This document shows, piece after piece, positions 47,060 to 59,147 of a stretch of 64,000 nt of DNA (position 1 is the stretch's first letter; each line of letters opens with the position of its first letter). Both the position numbers and the translations under genes were made by a program. This DNA comes from Costus lasius (Eukaryota > Streptophyta > Magnoliopsida > Zingiberales > Costaceae), in the NCBI GenBank assembly GCA_027563935.2, contig CM050448.1, positions 67,465,843-67,529,842 of the forward strand, in the 5' to 3' direction. Under the pieces are notes generated by a model. The model was given only the letters and a program-made list of their open reading frames with translations. It was not told the origin of the DNA and ran no database searches.

Positions 47060-48472
47060 ATGGCCCCTAAGACTAAGCAAGTAGTTTCAAAGAGAAGGGG
47101 AAAGGGACCAGCTACATCGTCCACAACACCAAATCCCTATGGCATCATCTTTAGGGATGAAATTCAAGAAGAAAGATACAACAAGTTGGTGGAGAGGAGG
47201 GTGGTAAATATAAAGTATGCTGATAAAAGAACCTTGGAGACACTTGGATTGTATGAGGATGTGTTTTGGATGTTTGAGCAAATTAGAGCTCAAAGATTTT
47301 TTCTGATGACACCATATACCTATTTGCCACTTGTTTTGGAATTTTTGAGTAGCTTGAATGTAGACCTACGAGAGTTTACCAATGGACCTGCTAAATGAGA
47401 AATCACATTCAGACTAGCTAATGTTGAGAGGAAGTTAACTTTGAGAGAAATCAGATCTATCTTTCATTTAGGTTCTGGAGGGTATACCCAAATACCAATT
47501 GGGTTTATAGAGAATATGTTTTGGAATCAGATTACCCGTGAAACCCATTTTTCTGCTGTTTCTGCTAGAGCTTCAAGGATTACGAATCCGTGTATAAATT
47601 ATGTTCATAGAGTTCTTGCCCACACAGTTTTCGGCAGAGGAGATAGTGACGACATGGTCCGTCAATCTGAGCTCTACTTTGTATGGGGGATGCTTAATGG
47701 AGTAGTAGTGGATGTTGCCTTCTTTTTGATGAAGCATATGGACAAAGTGGCTAGAGCAAAGAAGGGTGCCATTGTAATAGGGGGGCTGATTACCCCTATA
47801 GCCCTACATCTAAATGTTGAGCCCTATGGGGTAGAAGTGGCAAAGGGGAATGCAAGGCTTGATCTTGAGTCTTGCATGGCTATGAAGATGATAGTTAGAG
47901 AGGGGGATGTCTTTTGCTTGGTCCTAGGACCAAATGCCCCTACCTTACCATTACCCCACGTAGAGAAGACCACTGTGAAGGAAAGAGCAAATTGGAAACT
48001 TTCACCGAGCACCGCTGAGGCCGCTTTTACACCACCATTGAGTACAGTTCCACCACCACCCACTTGGGGTGGAAGAGATGATCCTTTTGATATGGAGTCG
48101 CCATCTCACCGGCCTACTGATTCTACTCACCCAGCTGCTAATTCTTCCCACAGACCTACTGGAGGATGGTCTAGTGCCTTCGACCTAGGATTTCAGGCAC
48201 TCTCCGCTGAGATATATCGTTAGGGACATCGTATGGAGAAGATAATGGATTCCATGGGGCGAATGCAGGACAGCGTGCACCATATCCACGAGGATGTGGA
48301 GGAGCTGAGCACTCACATGGAAGATATGGGAAATTTTCTTTATGACTGCTTTGGGTATGAGGATAGCAGACGAGGAGGTGACCATGGTGGTTACCAGGGA
48401 GAGCAGCCCTTTGATCAAATGGATATAGTGGAGGAGGACACCAAAGAGATCCGATCGGATGGTGATGAGTAG
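47060..48472 (+). pseudogene. Athila extra ORF of A2
   Basis: It starts at ATG 47060 (MAPKTKQVVSKRRGKGP) and keeps one frame to TAG 48470. Two in-frame stops occur: TGA at 47396 (A1 has Gly there) and TAG at 48221 (A1 has Gln). The order matches A1: basic N-terminus, conserved core (FWMFEQIRA, GFIENMFWNQIT, YVHRVLAHTVFGRGDSDD, GGLITPIALHLNVEPYGVEV), Pro-rich stretch, and an acidic tail with MEDMGNFLYDCFGYED. No signal peptide or clear membrane span is visible. The near-intact frame suggests loss of coding after insertion, not before. Confidence 0.82.
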
Positions 48473-48478
48473 AGTTTT

Positions 48479-48551
48479 GTGAGTATCTCTTTTCCTTACC
48501 TCTGTGCATTTTATTTTTCTATGCACCTTATTGATATTTCATGTTTTATAG
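48479..48551 (+). other. Possible short intron after the A2 extra ORF
   Basis: Donor GTGAGTATCTC and acceptor TTTTATAG, 73 bp, at the same place as 3562-3632 in A1. Confidence 0.4.
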
Positions 48552-48976
48552 GGAAGGATGATTCCTCCAAATTCATTGTTTCCGCCATTGCTATCTTACT
48601 TTGCTTACATGACTATCTCCATATTCGATATGGTTGTATCACATTTTGATATTGATGATAGCTTCGATCGGGTTGTATGTTGATATTTTTGATATTTTGA
48701 GCACCCTGTGGAGGTGCATACTTGCATGCTTGATGACATGATATGACATTGTTATATTTTTATAATTGATGAGATTATACCATTTTTGTTGATGTGTTGA
48801 TTTGTGACGTAGTCTATTTTTGAAGATATTATTATTGATTGTATGATTCTATTGATGATGAATGAACTCATGCCTGTGATTAAAACTAGATCTATCATGT
48901 CGAATTTATTTCTCTAATATATATTTACTTTTGAAATTTTTCATTGATTGACGAATGAGATTTTTAGATGGATATA
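48552..48976 (+). other. Start of the A2 3' region
   Basis: Non-coding, AT-rich, the counterpart of 3633-4030 in A1. It breaks off where the LTR at 48977 begins. Confidence 0.6.
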
Positions 48977-51217
48977 TGTTATAACCCAGATTTTTGGAAA
49001 ATAGTTTTAGAAATTGCAGATTTTTGTTTTAGGATTTTTCTATGATTTTTATGGAATTTTTCGGAATTTATTTGTGTTAAAAATAAATAGTTTTAGTATT
49101 AAAAGTTTAAGTTGCGTTTGCGGAGGCTCGAACTCGCGACGCAACTTTGTTCATGGTTCAACCGAACCACCAGGATATCTTTGCGGTTCAGTAATAAACC
49201 GCGCATATTTATTTTGATTCGAGCTTGAGTTTAATTTTGGGTGATGAGTCGAATCGTCGTCGTCTCCGAAGTTCGTGGTGACCGAGTCGCCGCCGCGCCC
49301 CCGCTATTTTTGGACGCGCTTCGCGTCTATTTAAGGGGGCTTCTGTTCGCCCTAGTCCGCCGTCAAACCTAAAGGACCTTTGAGCCGCAACGCGCCGTCT
49401 AGAGAAGGAAATCAGAGTTAGAAGAGTTCGCCGGAGTTGCAGCTGTTTTCATCCTCTGTGCAGCCGGCGACAACGATATCTCTGTTTTGGGCTACGATAC
49501 AGCTTCGTAGCAAGGTAAGTTTGCTTCCTGGAAGTTTCGGTGAAATTCTATCTCGGTTTAGTTAGATTTGGTTGTGTCAACGGCGGCGGCGCCACCATCG
49601 ACACCTGCGGTTGCTACGAGCGCTTCGACCGTGTGTCGAAAGCTCGCCGCAGCAGGCTAAAGAGCTTCCCGGCGACGGTAGAACTCTTCTGGTGAAATCT
49701 GACAGCGAACGGACGCTCGACGCGCCCTCAGGAGCTCGTCGGCGCAAGTGGCGGATGTTTGTCCGGCCACCTTGCATGGCGGCGATGGGGCGGCGCGAGT
49801 GAGCGGCCTATCCGGTCTGATTTCAGGATTTGAGTTTGGTTTATTTGAAATAAACCCGGCTCGCTGAGTTTGGAATTGATTTGGACCGGTTCAATAGTTT
49901 GGGCGATTCAATTTCAATTTCGGCCCAGTTCTGGTATTTGGTCCGGTTCGACTCTAATTCGGTCGAATCCTGGCCGGTTCAGGTAACCGTTGGAAAGCTT
50001 ATGAAAAGGCCTATCCAATGGTATCCTGTGTGTCCTTAGATGACTCGAATATTTTGTGTAATTTAGGTTTTAAGTGTCGGTTTCGCTTGGTTTAGTTCGA
50101 ATCTGACCGGTTCACTGCAATCCTGAGTGGTTCAGTGGGTTCTGTGTCCGGTTCTCTGGATCCAAGGTTGGTTCCCTAGGTTTTGAGATGTTTCGCTTCT
50201 GTTGGTAGTCTTTGTTTTTCAGTTTGAATCTTATTTGATAGAGTTCTTGTACAAATTTTTATTTCAGAGTGATTGAACAACTATTTGGCTTGCATCATTT
50301 TTCTTGGCTTTTCGGAGGTAAGACCTCAAACCAGATTTCTGTATATAAAGGTTTGTTGTCGTTATTTTCATTGACTCAAATAGCAAGTATCCTATGCATA
50401 ACAAAGATTTGCCAGATATAGTGTTGCCATGTATGTTTTCAATTGTTCACTACCAGTCAAGTATGTTCAAGCAAGTTATTGTTTTCAATATTCACGTTGT
50501 GGACAGTATATTTGTGAACAATTGCATGTTATTGAGCACATACCCAGTAGTATCCACTATGTGGACAGATCGGGGTCCCAAATTAGCATGCACCGGGATT
50601 CATGACGCATGGTAGCGCGTGTGTTCACCATGTAAGGTGAATGATTCACCTTATCATGCGTATTCGGGGTGACGACCCCACGAGCCAGTAGGTATTGCTC
50701 ATAGTGTTTCGTTGCATAATATTATTGATCTTTTCTTTTATTAACCAAATTGATTCAGCTCTTTCGATTACATTCCAGTTTACAGTTTTCAGTATTCAGC
50801 TTGTTGCCATCTTATCATTTATGCTTTTTGCTAGTTTTCCCTCCTTTGGACCTAAGGGACTACCCTTTCTTCTGGAGAGAGGCTTGCTTAGCATTTTTGT
50901 GCTAACCCGTGAGGGACGTTGTGCAGTTGCAGATCAGGAGGAGTCAGATTGTCCCGTAAATCCCTGCAAGCGTAGTTACGCTTGAAGATTCAGGTGGCAT
51001 GAATCCATGAGTTAGCTGTTCTGATAGAGTTTAGTTGTTAGCTGTTTTTGTTATTTAGTTATTCTGTAGTACCTAGTTGAGTCAATTGAATCAGTTGTAT
51101 ACCTTTTTGGGTATTCTTGGATATTAGTCAGTTAGAATTGCAATTGCTTTAATAAAAGATATGTTTTTCTTTCGCTCTTATTGGATTTTACACAATGCTT
51201 AATTTTGTGGTGTAACA
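48977..51217 (+). repeat. First LTR of the gag-only element
   Basis: TGTTATAACC to GGTGTAACA, 2241 bp; the ends form a short inverted repeat. It closely matches 52416-54655. A TATA-like TATTTAAG lies at 49328-49335. The 73- and 96-codon ORFs present in both LTRs reflect LTR identity only. Confidence 0.92.
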
Positions 51218-51219
51218 TT

Positions 51220-51230
51220 TGGTATCAGAG
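51220..51230 (+). other. Primer-binding site of the gag-only element
   Basis: TGGTATCAGAG two bases after the LTR, initiator-Met type; repeated after the second LTR at 54658. Confidence 0.8.
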
Positions 51231-51307
51231 GAAAATTTCTAGGAAACATAAGGTCCTATGTTTAAACCTAAGGGTTAGGATTAGGACTAAGGTGAAAATT
51301 TTTTTGG

Positions 51308-52306
51308 ATGTCTAAAAAGAATTCTATTTTGATTTTCTCGATCATGGATGCTCGTCGGGGAAGAAGACCTACTGAAGCTGCAGCTAATCCTGAGCAATTA
51401 GCAATAGCCATAGCCCAGGCCATTCATGGATCGGCTGCTAATGCTAAGTTGACCGAATTGCAGAAGTTTTGTCCAGAACCCTTTAGGGGTGAGTTTGGGG
51501 AAGCTGAGGCCGAAGAGTGGCTAAGATTGGTTGAGAAGGCCTTTGAGCTTGTGCAATGCACTGATGAGGATAAAATACGATATGTTACCTTTATGCTTCA
51601 AGGAGAAGCAGATGCTTGGTGGAGAACCCAGAGGGCGACTTTGGCTAATGGTGATGCTGTGATTACTTGGGCTCAATTTGTGGAAGCTTTCAATGCCCAA
51701 AACTTTCCTGCCAATGTAAGATCTGTTAAGTTATTGGAGTTTTTATCTTTGGAGCAGGGTAAAATGTTTGTCAAGGAATATGATCGAAAGCTTATTAGCC
51801 TTAGTCATTATGCTCCTATGATGGTAGCTACTCAGGTTCAAAAGATTGCTTTGTTTATTAAAGGATTGAACCCAGAGTTAAGAACTTAGTTAGCCATGTT
51901 TGAACTTAATACTTATGCCGAAGTTGTAAGTAAAGCCCTATTAGCCGAGCAAGCAAGGATTGAGTTTGATCGGGTACCTAATGATTCTAAGTCTTCAAGT
52001 GGTTCCAAACCTTCTGATAGAGAGCATGTGCCTTCTAAGAGATTTAAGAATACTTCAGGAAGGGTTAGACCACCTCAAGTAACCTCTAGGACTTTTGATT
52101 CTAGCCTTGTGTTTTGCAAGTTCTATGGTGACAAGAATCATCTTTCCCGTAAGTGTCCTAAGGGACAGTATGTTTGTTTCTTTTGTAAGCAACTAGGTCA
52201 CTAGAGAATTGATTGCCCAAAGAGGAACAAACCAGAAGCTAGAATATTTGCCGTGTCCCGGAAGGAGACTCAAGATCCTGAGGGAGATACTCCAGGTAAA
52301 TTCTGA
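51308..52306 (+). pseudogene. Gag of the gag-only element
   Basis: One frame from ATG 51308 (MSKKNSILIFSIMDARRG) to TGA 52304, with two TAG stops (51887 and 52202) at places where the family has Gln. The N-terminal part matches the Retrotrans_gag family: FCPEPFRGEFGEAEAEEWL, MLQGEADAWW, QFVEAFNAQNFP, EYDRKLISLSHYAP. The C-terminal part has Ser/Lys-rich text and two zinc-knuckle-like motifs, CKFYGDKNHLSRKC and CFFCKQLGH...RIDC. It ends 109 bp before the next LTR; protease and pol are absent. Confidence 0.86.
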
Positions 52307-52402
52307 TTTAATTTTGTTACTTTTCCTGTTAAGATTTTTGTGGTGCAATTACTATTTGTGCAACTTAAGTTATAGATAAATTTGGAGGATCAAATTTCTT
52401 TT

Positions 52403-52415
52403 AAGGGGGGTGGAA
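52403..52415 (+). other. Polypurine tract of the gag-only element
   Basis: AAGGGGGGTGGAA directly before the second LTR. Confidence 0.8.
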
Positions 52416-54655
52416 TGTTATAACCAAGATTTTTGGAAAATAATTTTAGAAAATGCATATTTTTGTTTCAGGATTTTTCTATGATTTATATGGAATTTTT
52501 CAGAATTTATTTGTGTTAAAAATAAATAGTTTTACAATTAAAAGTTTAAGTTGCATTCGCGGAGGCTCGAACCCGCGACACAACTTTGTTCATGGTTCAG
52601 CTGAACCACCAAGCTGTCTTTGTGGTTCAGTAATAAACTGCGCGTATTTATTTTGATTCGAGCTTGAGTTTAATTTTGGGCGACGAGTCGAATCGTCGTC
52701 GTCTCTGAAGTTCGCAGTAATAGAGTCGCTGCCGCGCCCCCGCTATTTTTGGACACGCTTCGCGTCTATTTAAGGGGGCTTCTGTTCGCCCTATTCCGCC
52801 GTCAAACCTAAAGGAGCCTCGAGTCGCAACGCGCCGTCTGGAGAAGGAAATCAGAGTTAGAAGAGTTTGCCGAAGTTGCAGCTATTTTCATCCTCTGTGC
52901 AGCCGGCGACAACGATATCTCTGTTTTGGGCTACGATACAGCTTCGTAGCAAGGTAAGTTTGCTTCCTGGAAGTTTCAGTGAAATTTTGTCTTGATTTAG
53001 TTAGATTTGGGTGTGTCGACGGCGGCGGCGCCATCATTGACACATGCGGCTGCTACGAGCGCTTTGACCGTGCGTCGAAAGCTCGCCGCAGCAAGCTGAA
53101 GAGCTTCCCAGCGACGGTAGAACTCTTCTGGAGAAATCTGGCGGCGAACAGACGCTCGACGCGCCCTCAGGAGCTCGTCGGCGCAAGCGGAAGATGTTTG
53201 TCCGGCCGCCTTGCACGACGGCGATGGGGCGGTGCGAGCGAGCGGCTGGTCCGATCTGATTTCAGGATTTGAGTTTGGTTTATTCGAAATAAACCCGGCT
53301 CACTAAGTTTGGAATTGATTTGGACCGGTTCAACAGTTTGGGCGGTTCAATTTCAATTTTGGCCCAATTCTGGTATTTGGTCCAGTTTGACTCTTATTCG
53401 GTCGAATCCTGGCCGGTTCAGGTCGCCGTTGGAAAGCTTATGAAAAGGCCTATCCAATGGTATCCTGTGTGTCCTTAGATGACTCGCATATTTTGTGTAA
53501 TTTAGGTTTTAAGTGTCGGTTTGGCTTGGTTCAGTCGAATCTGACCGGTTCACTGCATTCCTGAGTGGTTCAGTGGGTTCTGTGTCCGGTTCACTGGATC
53601 CAAGGTTGGTTCCCTGGGTTTTGAGATGTTTCGCTTCTGTTGGTAGTCTCTGTTTTTCAGTTTGAATCTTATTTGATAGAGTTCTTGTACAAAATTGTAT
53701 TTCAGAGTGATTGAATAACTATTTGGCTTGCATCGTTTTTCTTGGCTTTTCGGAGGTAAGACCTCAAACCAGATTTCTGTATATAAAAGTTTGTTATCGT
53801 TATTTTCATTGACTCAAATAGCAAGTATCCTATGCATAACAATGATTTGCCAGTTATAGTGTTGCCATGTATGTTTTCAATTATTCACTACCAGTCAAGT
53901 ATGTTCAAGCAAGTTATTGTTTTCAGTATTCACGTTGTGGACAGTATATTTGTGAACAATTGCATGTTATTGAGCACATACCCAGTAGTATCCACTCTGT
54001 GGACAGATCGGGGTCGCAAATTAGCATGCACCGGGATTCGTGACGCATGGTAGCACATGTGTTCACCATGTAAGGTGAATGATTCACCTTATCATGCGTA
54101 TTCGGGGTGATGACCCCACGAGCCAGTAGGTATTGCTCATAGTGTTTCCTTGCATAATATTATTGATATTTTCTTTTATTAACCAAATTGATTCAGCTCT
54201 TTCGATTACATTCCAGTTTATAGTTTTCAGTATTCAGCTTGTTGCCATCTTATCATTTATGCTTTTTGCTAGTTTTCCCTCCTTTGGACCTAAGGGACTA
54301 CCCTTTCTTCTGGGGAGAGGCTTACTTAGCATTTTTGTGCTAACCCGTGACGGACGTTGTGCAGTTGCAGATCAGGAGGAGTCAGATCGTCCCGTAAATC
54401 CCCGCAAGCACAGTTACGCTTGAAGATTCAGGTGGCATGAATCCATGAGTTAGCTATTCTGATAGAGTTTAGTTGTTAGCTATCTTTGTTATTTAGTTAT
54501 TCTATAGTAGCTAGTTGAGTCAATTAAATCAGTTGTATACCTTTTTGGATATTCTTGGATATTAGTCAATCAGAATTGCAATTGCTTTAATAAAAAATAT
54601 GTTTTTCTTCCGCTCTTATTGGATTTTACACAATGCTTAATTTCGAGGTGTTACA
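52416..54655 (+). repeat. Second LTR of the gag-only element
   Basis: TGTTATAACC to GTGTTACA, 2240 bp, one base shorter than the first LTR. TATTTAAG is at 52767-52774. It serves both as 3' LTR of the gag unit and as 5' LTR of the broken second unit. Confidence 0.92.
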
Positions 54656-54787
54656 TTTGGTATCAGAGGAAAATTTCTAGGAAACATAAGGTCCTATGTT
54701 TAAACCTAAGGGTTAGGATTAGGACTAAGGTGAAAATTTTTTTGGATGTCTAAAAAGAATTCTGTTTTTATTTTCTAGATCATGGAT
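54656..54787 (+). repeat. Start of a second gag-only internal region
   Basis: It repeats 51218-51349 with few changes, including the primer site and the ATG at 54746. It ends abruptly at CATGGAT, where unrelated antisense copia sequence begins. Confidence 0.88.
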
Positions 54788-55159
54788 TTTAGTTTAAATT
54801 ATTTATTTAAAAATAATTTGATATCTTCAATTTCTTCAAGTCATTCCCTATAATTATGACATCATCTACATAAATAAGAAGAATTATAGATTTGCCCTCA
54901 CTAGATCAAATGAATATGGAGCAAGTCAGACTTTGATTGACTGAAGTTGCCTGTTTGAATGCATTAGTGAGTTTGATAAACCATTGATGTGAGCTTTGCT
55001 TGAGGTTGTATATTGATTTGTGGAGTTTGCAAACACGTGTCTCCCCCTTTCATCTGAATCTTGGAGGCAAGGACATATAGACTTTCCTCATAAAGAACAT
55101 TGTTCAAGAATGAATTCTTAACATCGAGTTGGTGCAGATGCTATTGCTTAGTTAAGTGA
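54788..55159 (-). pseudogene. Antisense copia reverse transcriptase remnant
   Basis: On the minus strand it reads broken RT text: near 55130 the DVKN-type segment and the following VLYEES-like text, and near 54870 the active-site text IYVDDVII. Frameshifts and stops are present. It belongs to a different copia lineage from C1 and C2. Confidence 0.7.
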
Positions 55160-56415
55160 TGTAGGGACACAACCCCGAAGGTCCAAGAGAACCCGAAAGC
55201 CTCCAATCAGATATGGGATGAATGCATAATGAACTTGTTGTATTTTGATATTTTGAACTTGCTTAATTTCTGTATTGTGTATGTTGCAAAACAGTATCTT
55301 ATTTTCAGCACTTGTTGTTGTTGTTGTTGTTGTAGTTAGGATTTAGCCTAGGATTTATTTTACTAAGTCTTTGTTTTTATTTTTAGTGAATGTAATAGGT
55401 TGTTAGTAGCCTAGGTGTATGCACATGTAATGCACTTACAAGCACCTACTCCCGTCAACTACATTGGCAACGACATGGAAAGATCACCTCACAATCAAGC
55501 CCAGTCTAAGTCAACATTCAAAACCAACTCACATTCAAGTTCAGCAAAGGTCAAATGCTGCATCCTCAAGGATCAAGTCGAGTTCAACTCTTTCAATATC
55601 AACTCAAGTCAACTTCAGCTAAGTGCAGAAGCTATCGCATCAACTTCTACCAGTCCAGCATCTAACTCAGGTCAATCAATGCCACAATCAAGTCAAGTCA
55701 ATATTCGAGTCAGCCCACAATTCAATCCAGCCACCAAGTAAGATCGGCCAAGGATTAAGAGACATGTCATCAGCACTTACCAGCAGCCACCTGCAGCCAA
55801 CGGTCATCCACAATACTTACCAGCATGCGCAGAAGAGTGCAACGCACGCCACCGCCAGCAAATTGCCACTCACAACTAGTTTCATCTCATTCATGGAATG
55901 CCAAGCGTTGCCACCAGAATACTAACGTTGAAGGGAAGGGTTTTAAGTCTTGTAATTGTCCACTCTTACACTTAGTCGATCACTTTTGAAAATCTGAAAC
56001 TTGTGTTAGCGTTGCTTGTGTGAATGTTGAGCTTGCTCCTCTATTATTCTTGCATTTCCATCACTCGCTGAAACTCCACCTCATCCCCTTCACCACCAAC
56101 TACTCTCCTAATCTGGGTGTTGAAGTTGACGTGAAGCAATACGAGTTGCTGGAGCTGAAGGATCCTAGAAGCATAGGGCCAAACCTCCACAACTTTAACT
56201 CATCTGAAGCTCACTACCATAAGGAAATAGAAGGGGTTTCGGCCCCCTTCCTTCAAGGCGGCCTCAGGTGTCCTCTACCCAAAACCTTTACTCCTTTGTA
56301 GAAATAGCATGCTAGAACATCTCTATTCCATTTAGAAAATATGCATTTACTCTGCATTAGTCTACATAAGAAGAGCTACATACCTAAGGAGATCTAGGGA
56401 AAAATCTATTTTACA
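55160..56415 (+). repeat. 5' LTR of the gypsy element
   Basis: TGTAGGGACAC to ATTTTACA, 1256 bp, single copy in the window. The boundary is set by the primer site that follows. It includes a (TTG)7 run near 55312. No partner LTR is available to confirm the left end. Confidence 0.65.
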
Positions 56416-56419
56416 TTAG

Positions 56420-56431
56420 TGGTATTAGAGC
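56420..56431 (+). other. Primer-binding site of the gypsy element
   Basis: TGGTATTAGAGC, one base from the common initiator-Met site TGGTATCAGAGC (C to T). Confidence 0.75.
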
Positions 56432-57341
56432 ATACCTTAGGTGCTCTCGTAACTATTTGCAATTTCTGCTGCTAATTTTCTTGCTGAGTTTCGAGTTCAC
56501 TGTGTTGGCAAATTCTTGCACCTTTGTTTGGTTTTCCTGTCGAGCTCGTTGTCTACTGATTTTGGAACTGCTGACTATGTTTTGTTCTTTATGAAAACCA
56601 TTTGTAGCATCTGAATATTCTTTGAAGAAAATATTTGTTGAACTCGTTATCGCGCTTGCACTGAAGTTGTTTGTTAGAAAGCCCAGTTACTGTAGCTTAC
56701 CGGGCTTGCTAAAAATTTGCTAAGTACTGGTGACTTACTCTATGGGGCTTGGAACCCTAATCTGATAGGGAAACCTGAGTTCATGAGGCAAATTGTGTGT
56801 AGGTTTACTTCAGCAATAAGTGGACGAACACCCTATATTGCCATAGTTACAAATTCTGATTTTCCGATTTCGGCTGGAAGTATTGTTGCTTACCAGCCAA
56901 CATTTCTTGGTATCGACTGATTATGTGACTTGACATTACCGTAAGGTAGGATCTATAACTACTGTTGAACCTATTATTACACTTGCATCTGACCTTGTTG
57001 TGTGTTACCATTGCTGATTGCCGTAAGTTAGAACTCATAGTACTGTTGAATCTGTTAACACAATCATACCTGATATTAATTGTTCTGAGTACTGTTGTTG
57101 TAAGCTAATTTCACAATTACTGTACGTTACCATCTAATACCACCTGATAACACTTGTTCTATGAGTATTGCCTGCTATGGACTGGACTCTATCAGCTTAG
57201 CTGCATTAACAATAATTTCGAGCTATTCTACTAGTTGTTGTGCTCCATACTTGCTAGCTTGTTTACTTGTATTCTTGTGCGGTATTGCTTGTGCATGTGT
57301 TATTCCATACCATTGTTTGTGTAAGCTAAACCATCTTCACC
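56432..57341 (+). other. Untranslated leader of the gypsy element
   Basis: About 0.9 kb between the primer site and the gag ATG, with no plausible coding frame. CTGTTGAATCTGTTA-like phrases recur at 56960-57060. Confidence 0.55.
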
Positions 57342-59147
57342 ATGGTTGTTCGCACAAGGAATAACCAGCTGGCTGAAGAAGCTGAACCCAATGCAGCCTC
57401 CTTGGTTGCGATCATGAACATGCTTGGGAATATGCATGCATCTCTTGATACTCTGAACAGAAGGGTCAACAATTTAAAGACTACTAGTCAAAATACACTG
57501 AGCCGACTAGACCTTCAATATGAATTGCCCTTAGAAGAACCTGTCCAGCCTCACCCTCCATCTCCAAGGAGACCTCAAGAACAAAATTAGGGGGAGGGTA
57601 CTAGCCGACCACACCATGGACCTAGATTGAACCCAAGGACTAATTGGGGGGCTGTTCCTGATTATAGGGATAGTCACCAATGAAAAACAATTCCCACACC
57701 AAGTGAATATCACTTAGGAGACCCACCCTATAGGGCTAACCCAAACTCTCGTGAGGAAGAAGATGTGTACCGAAATATTAGGCTTACCCCACCCACATTT
57801 GAAGGCAGCCTTGATATTCAAGCGTATTTAGAATGGCAAACCCAGGTAGAGTAGTATTTTGTATGGAGTAAGGTCCCTAATAACAGCAAGGTGCAATGTG
57901 TCAAGTTCCTCTTATGGGGTTCAGCTCAAATGTATTGGAACAATGTTGAAACTAAGCTAGCTAGGAGTGGTATTCCACCCATCACCACTTGGGATGATAT
58001 GAAGTGGAAGTTAAGGGAGAAATATGTATCCCCGAATTATAGGGAGAAATTATATGATCAGCTTTCTAGATTAGTTCAAGGTAATGACCCTGTAGTTGAA
58101 TATGTGAGGAAATTTGAAGATTTACTAATTAGGTGTGATCTGAATGAAGACCAAAGGCTGTCCTTGAATTGGTTCAAAGGGGGATTAAGGGCTGACATTA
58201 TGAGAGCATTGATCCATCATAGATGGGAGTCACTATCAGAAGCTTATCAACTCACTATCGACATAGAATATGAGCTCCAATAGCTTAGGGTCACCCAACC
58301 GAAGCTCAACCCTCCTATAAACCCAAACAAGGCTGTCACAATAGAGGGACCCCCTAAAGAAAGGAAATCGGCTAACTAGCATAACAATAGGATTACCTAT
58401 TATAACTACTCACAGCCCGGCCACCTATCTAGAGATTGCCCTAAGAAGACTTTACTAAAAGAGGAAGTGGAAGAAACTGAACCTGAAAAGGAAGAAGTTG
58501 AGTCTGTCATGCATAACCCTGAATACAACAGTGAAGAGAAGCCTTCTCAATTTACCATGGCTGTAGTTAGATGCAACTATATTAAGAACACCCCAGCCGA
58601 AAATTGGAAAAGAACTAGTTTGTTTTATACTTACACCCAATGTAACGGGAAGGTGTGCAAGATTGTTATAGACAGTGGGAGTAGTCTTAATGTGATTTCT
58701 AAACAAACTGTGAATAAGTTTGGGCTAAACCAAGAAAAGCACCCCTAAACCTTATAACATATCATGGGTAGATCAGTATAGTATTCCCGTGTCATTTAGG
58801 TGTTTGGTGCCCCTTCGATTAGCCACCTACCAAGGAAATATTTGTTGTGATACAACTGAAATGGACGTGGATGATGTCCTATTGGGACATCCATGGCTAT
58901 ATGATTTGGATGTGATTCATTATGGAAGAAGCAATACCTATGAGTTCACTAGCAACAACAAGAAGATCACTCTCATGTCTAGCCTACCAAGGGCGCTTAG
59001 GGCTTCACAAAAGAAAGGGAAGGCGGTTGAAGTTAGGAAACCAATTACATTGTTAAGACCCCAAACCTTCCTACATGAGGGTAAGGAAGCCGGTTTAGTC
59101 TACACCTTGGTTGTGCAGCAAGTTAACCCTGAAACTAAACATGATCA
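57342..59147 (+). pseudogene. Gag-protease of the gypsy element
   Basis: It starts at ATG 57342 (MVVRTRNNQLAEEAEP) and one frame runs to about 58746 with several stops (57588, near 57680 and 57850, 58281). The gag core includes LTPPTFEGSLDIQAYLEW, VKFLLWGSAQMYWNN, YDQLSRLVQGNDPVVEYV and FKGGLRADIM. The zinc knuckle near 58400 reads YYNYSQPGHLSRDC: both leading Cys are replaced by Tyr. The protease has VIDSGSSLNVIS near 58670. After a frameshift near 58750-58790 it continues to MDVDDVLLGHPWLYDLDV. It is cut by A3 at 59148. Confidence 0.82.

Larger units (their letters stand above)
41362..48976 (+). mobile_element. Athila derivative A2 lacking RT, RNase H and integrase
   Basis: 5' LTR (41362-43238), tRNA-Asp-type primer site, gag-protease (43366-45869), a linker with a dyad array, extra ORF (47060-48472) and the start of the 3' region. 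The gag-only gypsy element is inserted at 48977, and the A2 3' LTR is not seen in the window. No reverse transcriptase, RNase H or integrase sequence lies between protease and extra ORF. A3 has the same arrangement. Confidence 0.86.
48977..54787 (+). mobile_element. Gag-only gypsy element (TR-GAG type) with tandem internal start
   Basis: LTR (48977-51217), an internal region of only 1198 bp holding a gag gene, then LTR (52416-54655). The second LTR is followed by 132 bp (54656-54787) repeating the first part of the internal region (51218-51349), including the primer site and the first gag codons. The unit thus reads LTR-gag-LTR-start of internal, as expected from a tandem or recombined pair whose right part was lost. 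The size of the LTRs, the Met primer site and the Retrotrans_gag-type protein suggest a non-autonomous Ty3/gypsy element. Confidence 0.85.
55160..59147 (+). mobile_element. Ty3/gypsy element, 5' part (LTR, gag, protease)
   Basis: The 5' LTR (55160-56415) is followed by a Met-type primer site, a leader, gag and protease. A3 interrupts the element at 59148; the RT and the rest are not in the window. Gag and protease text resembles chromovirus-type plant gypsy elements; the clade was not determined. Confidence 0.78.

Noticed and set aside
50394..50985. Two ORFs (73 and 96 codons) conserved at 53832-54423
   Set aside because: They lie in the two LTRs of one element; the conservation is LTR identity. 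Their changes are not biased toward silent sites in any way I can see.
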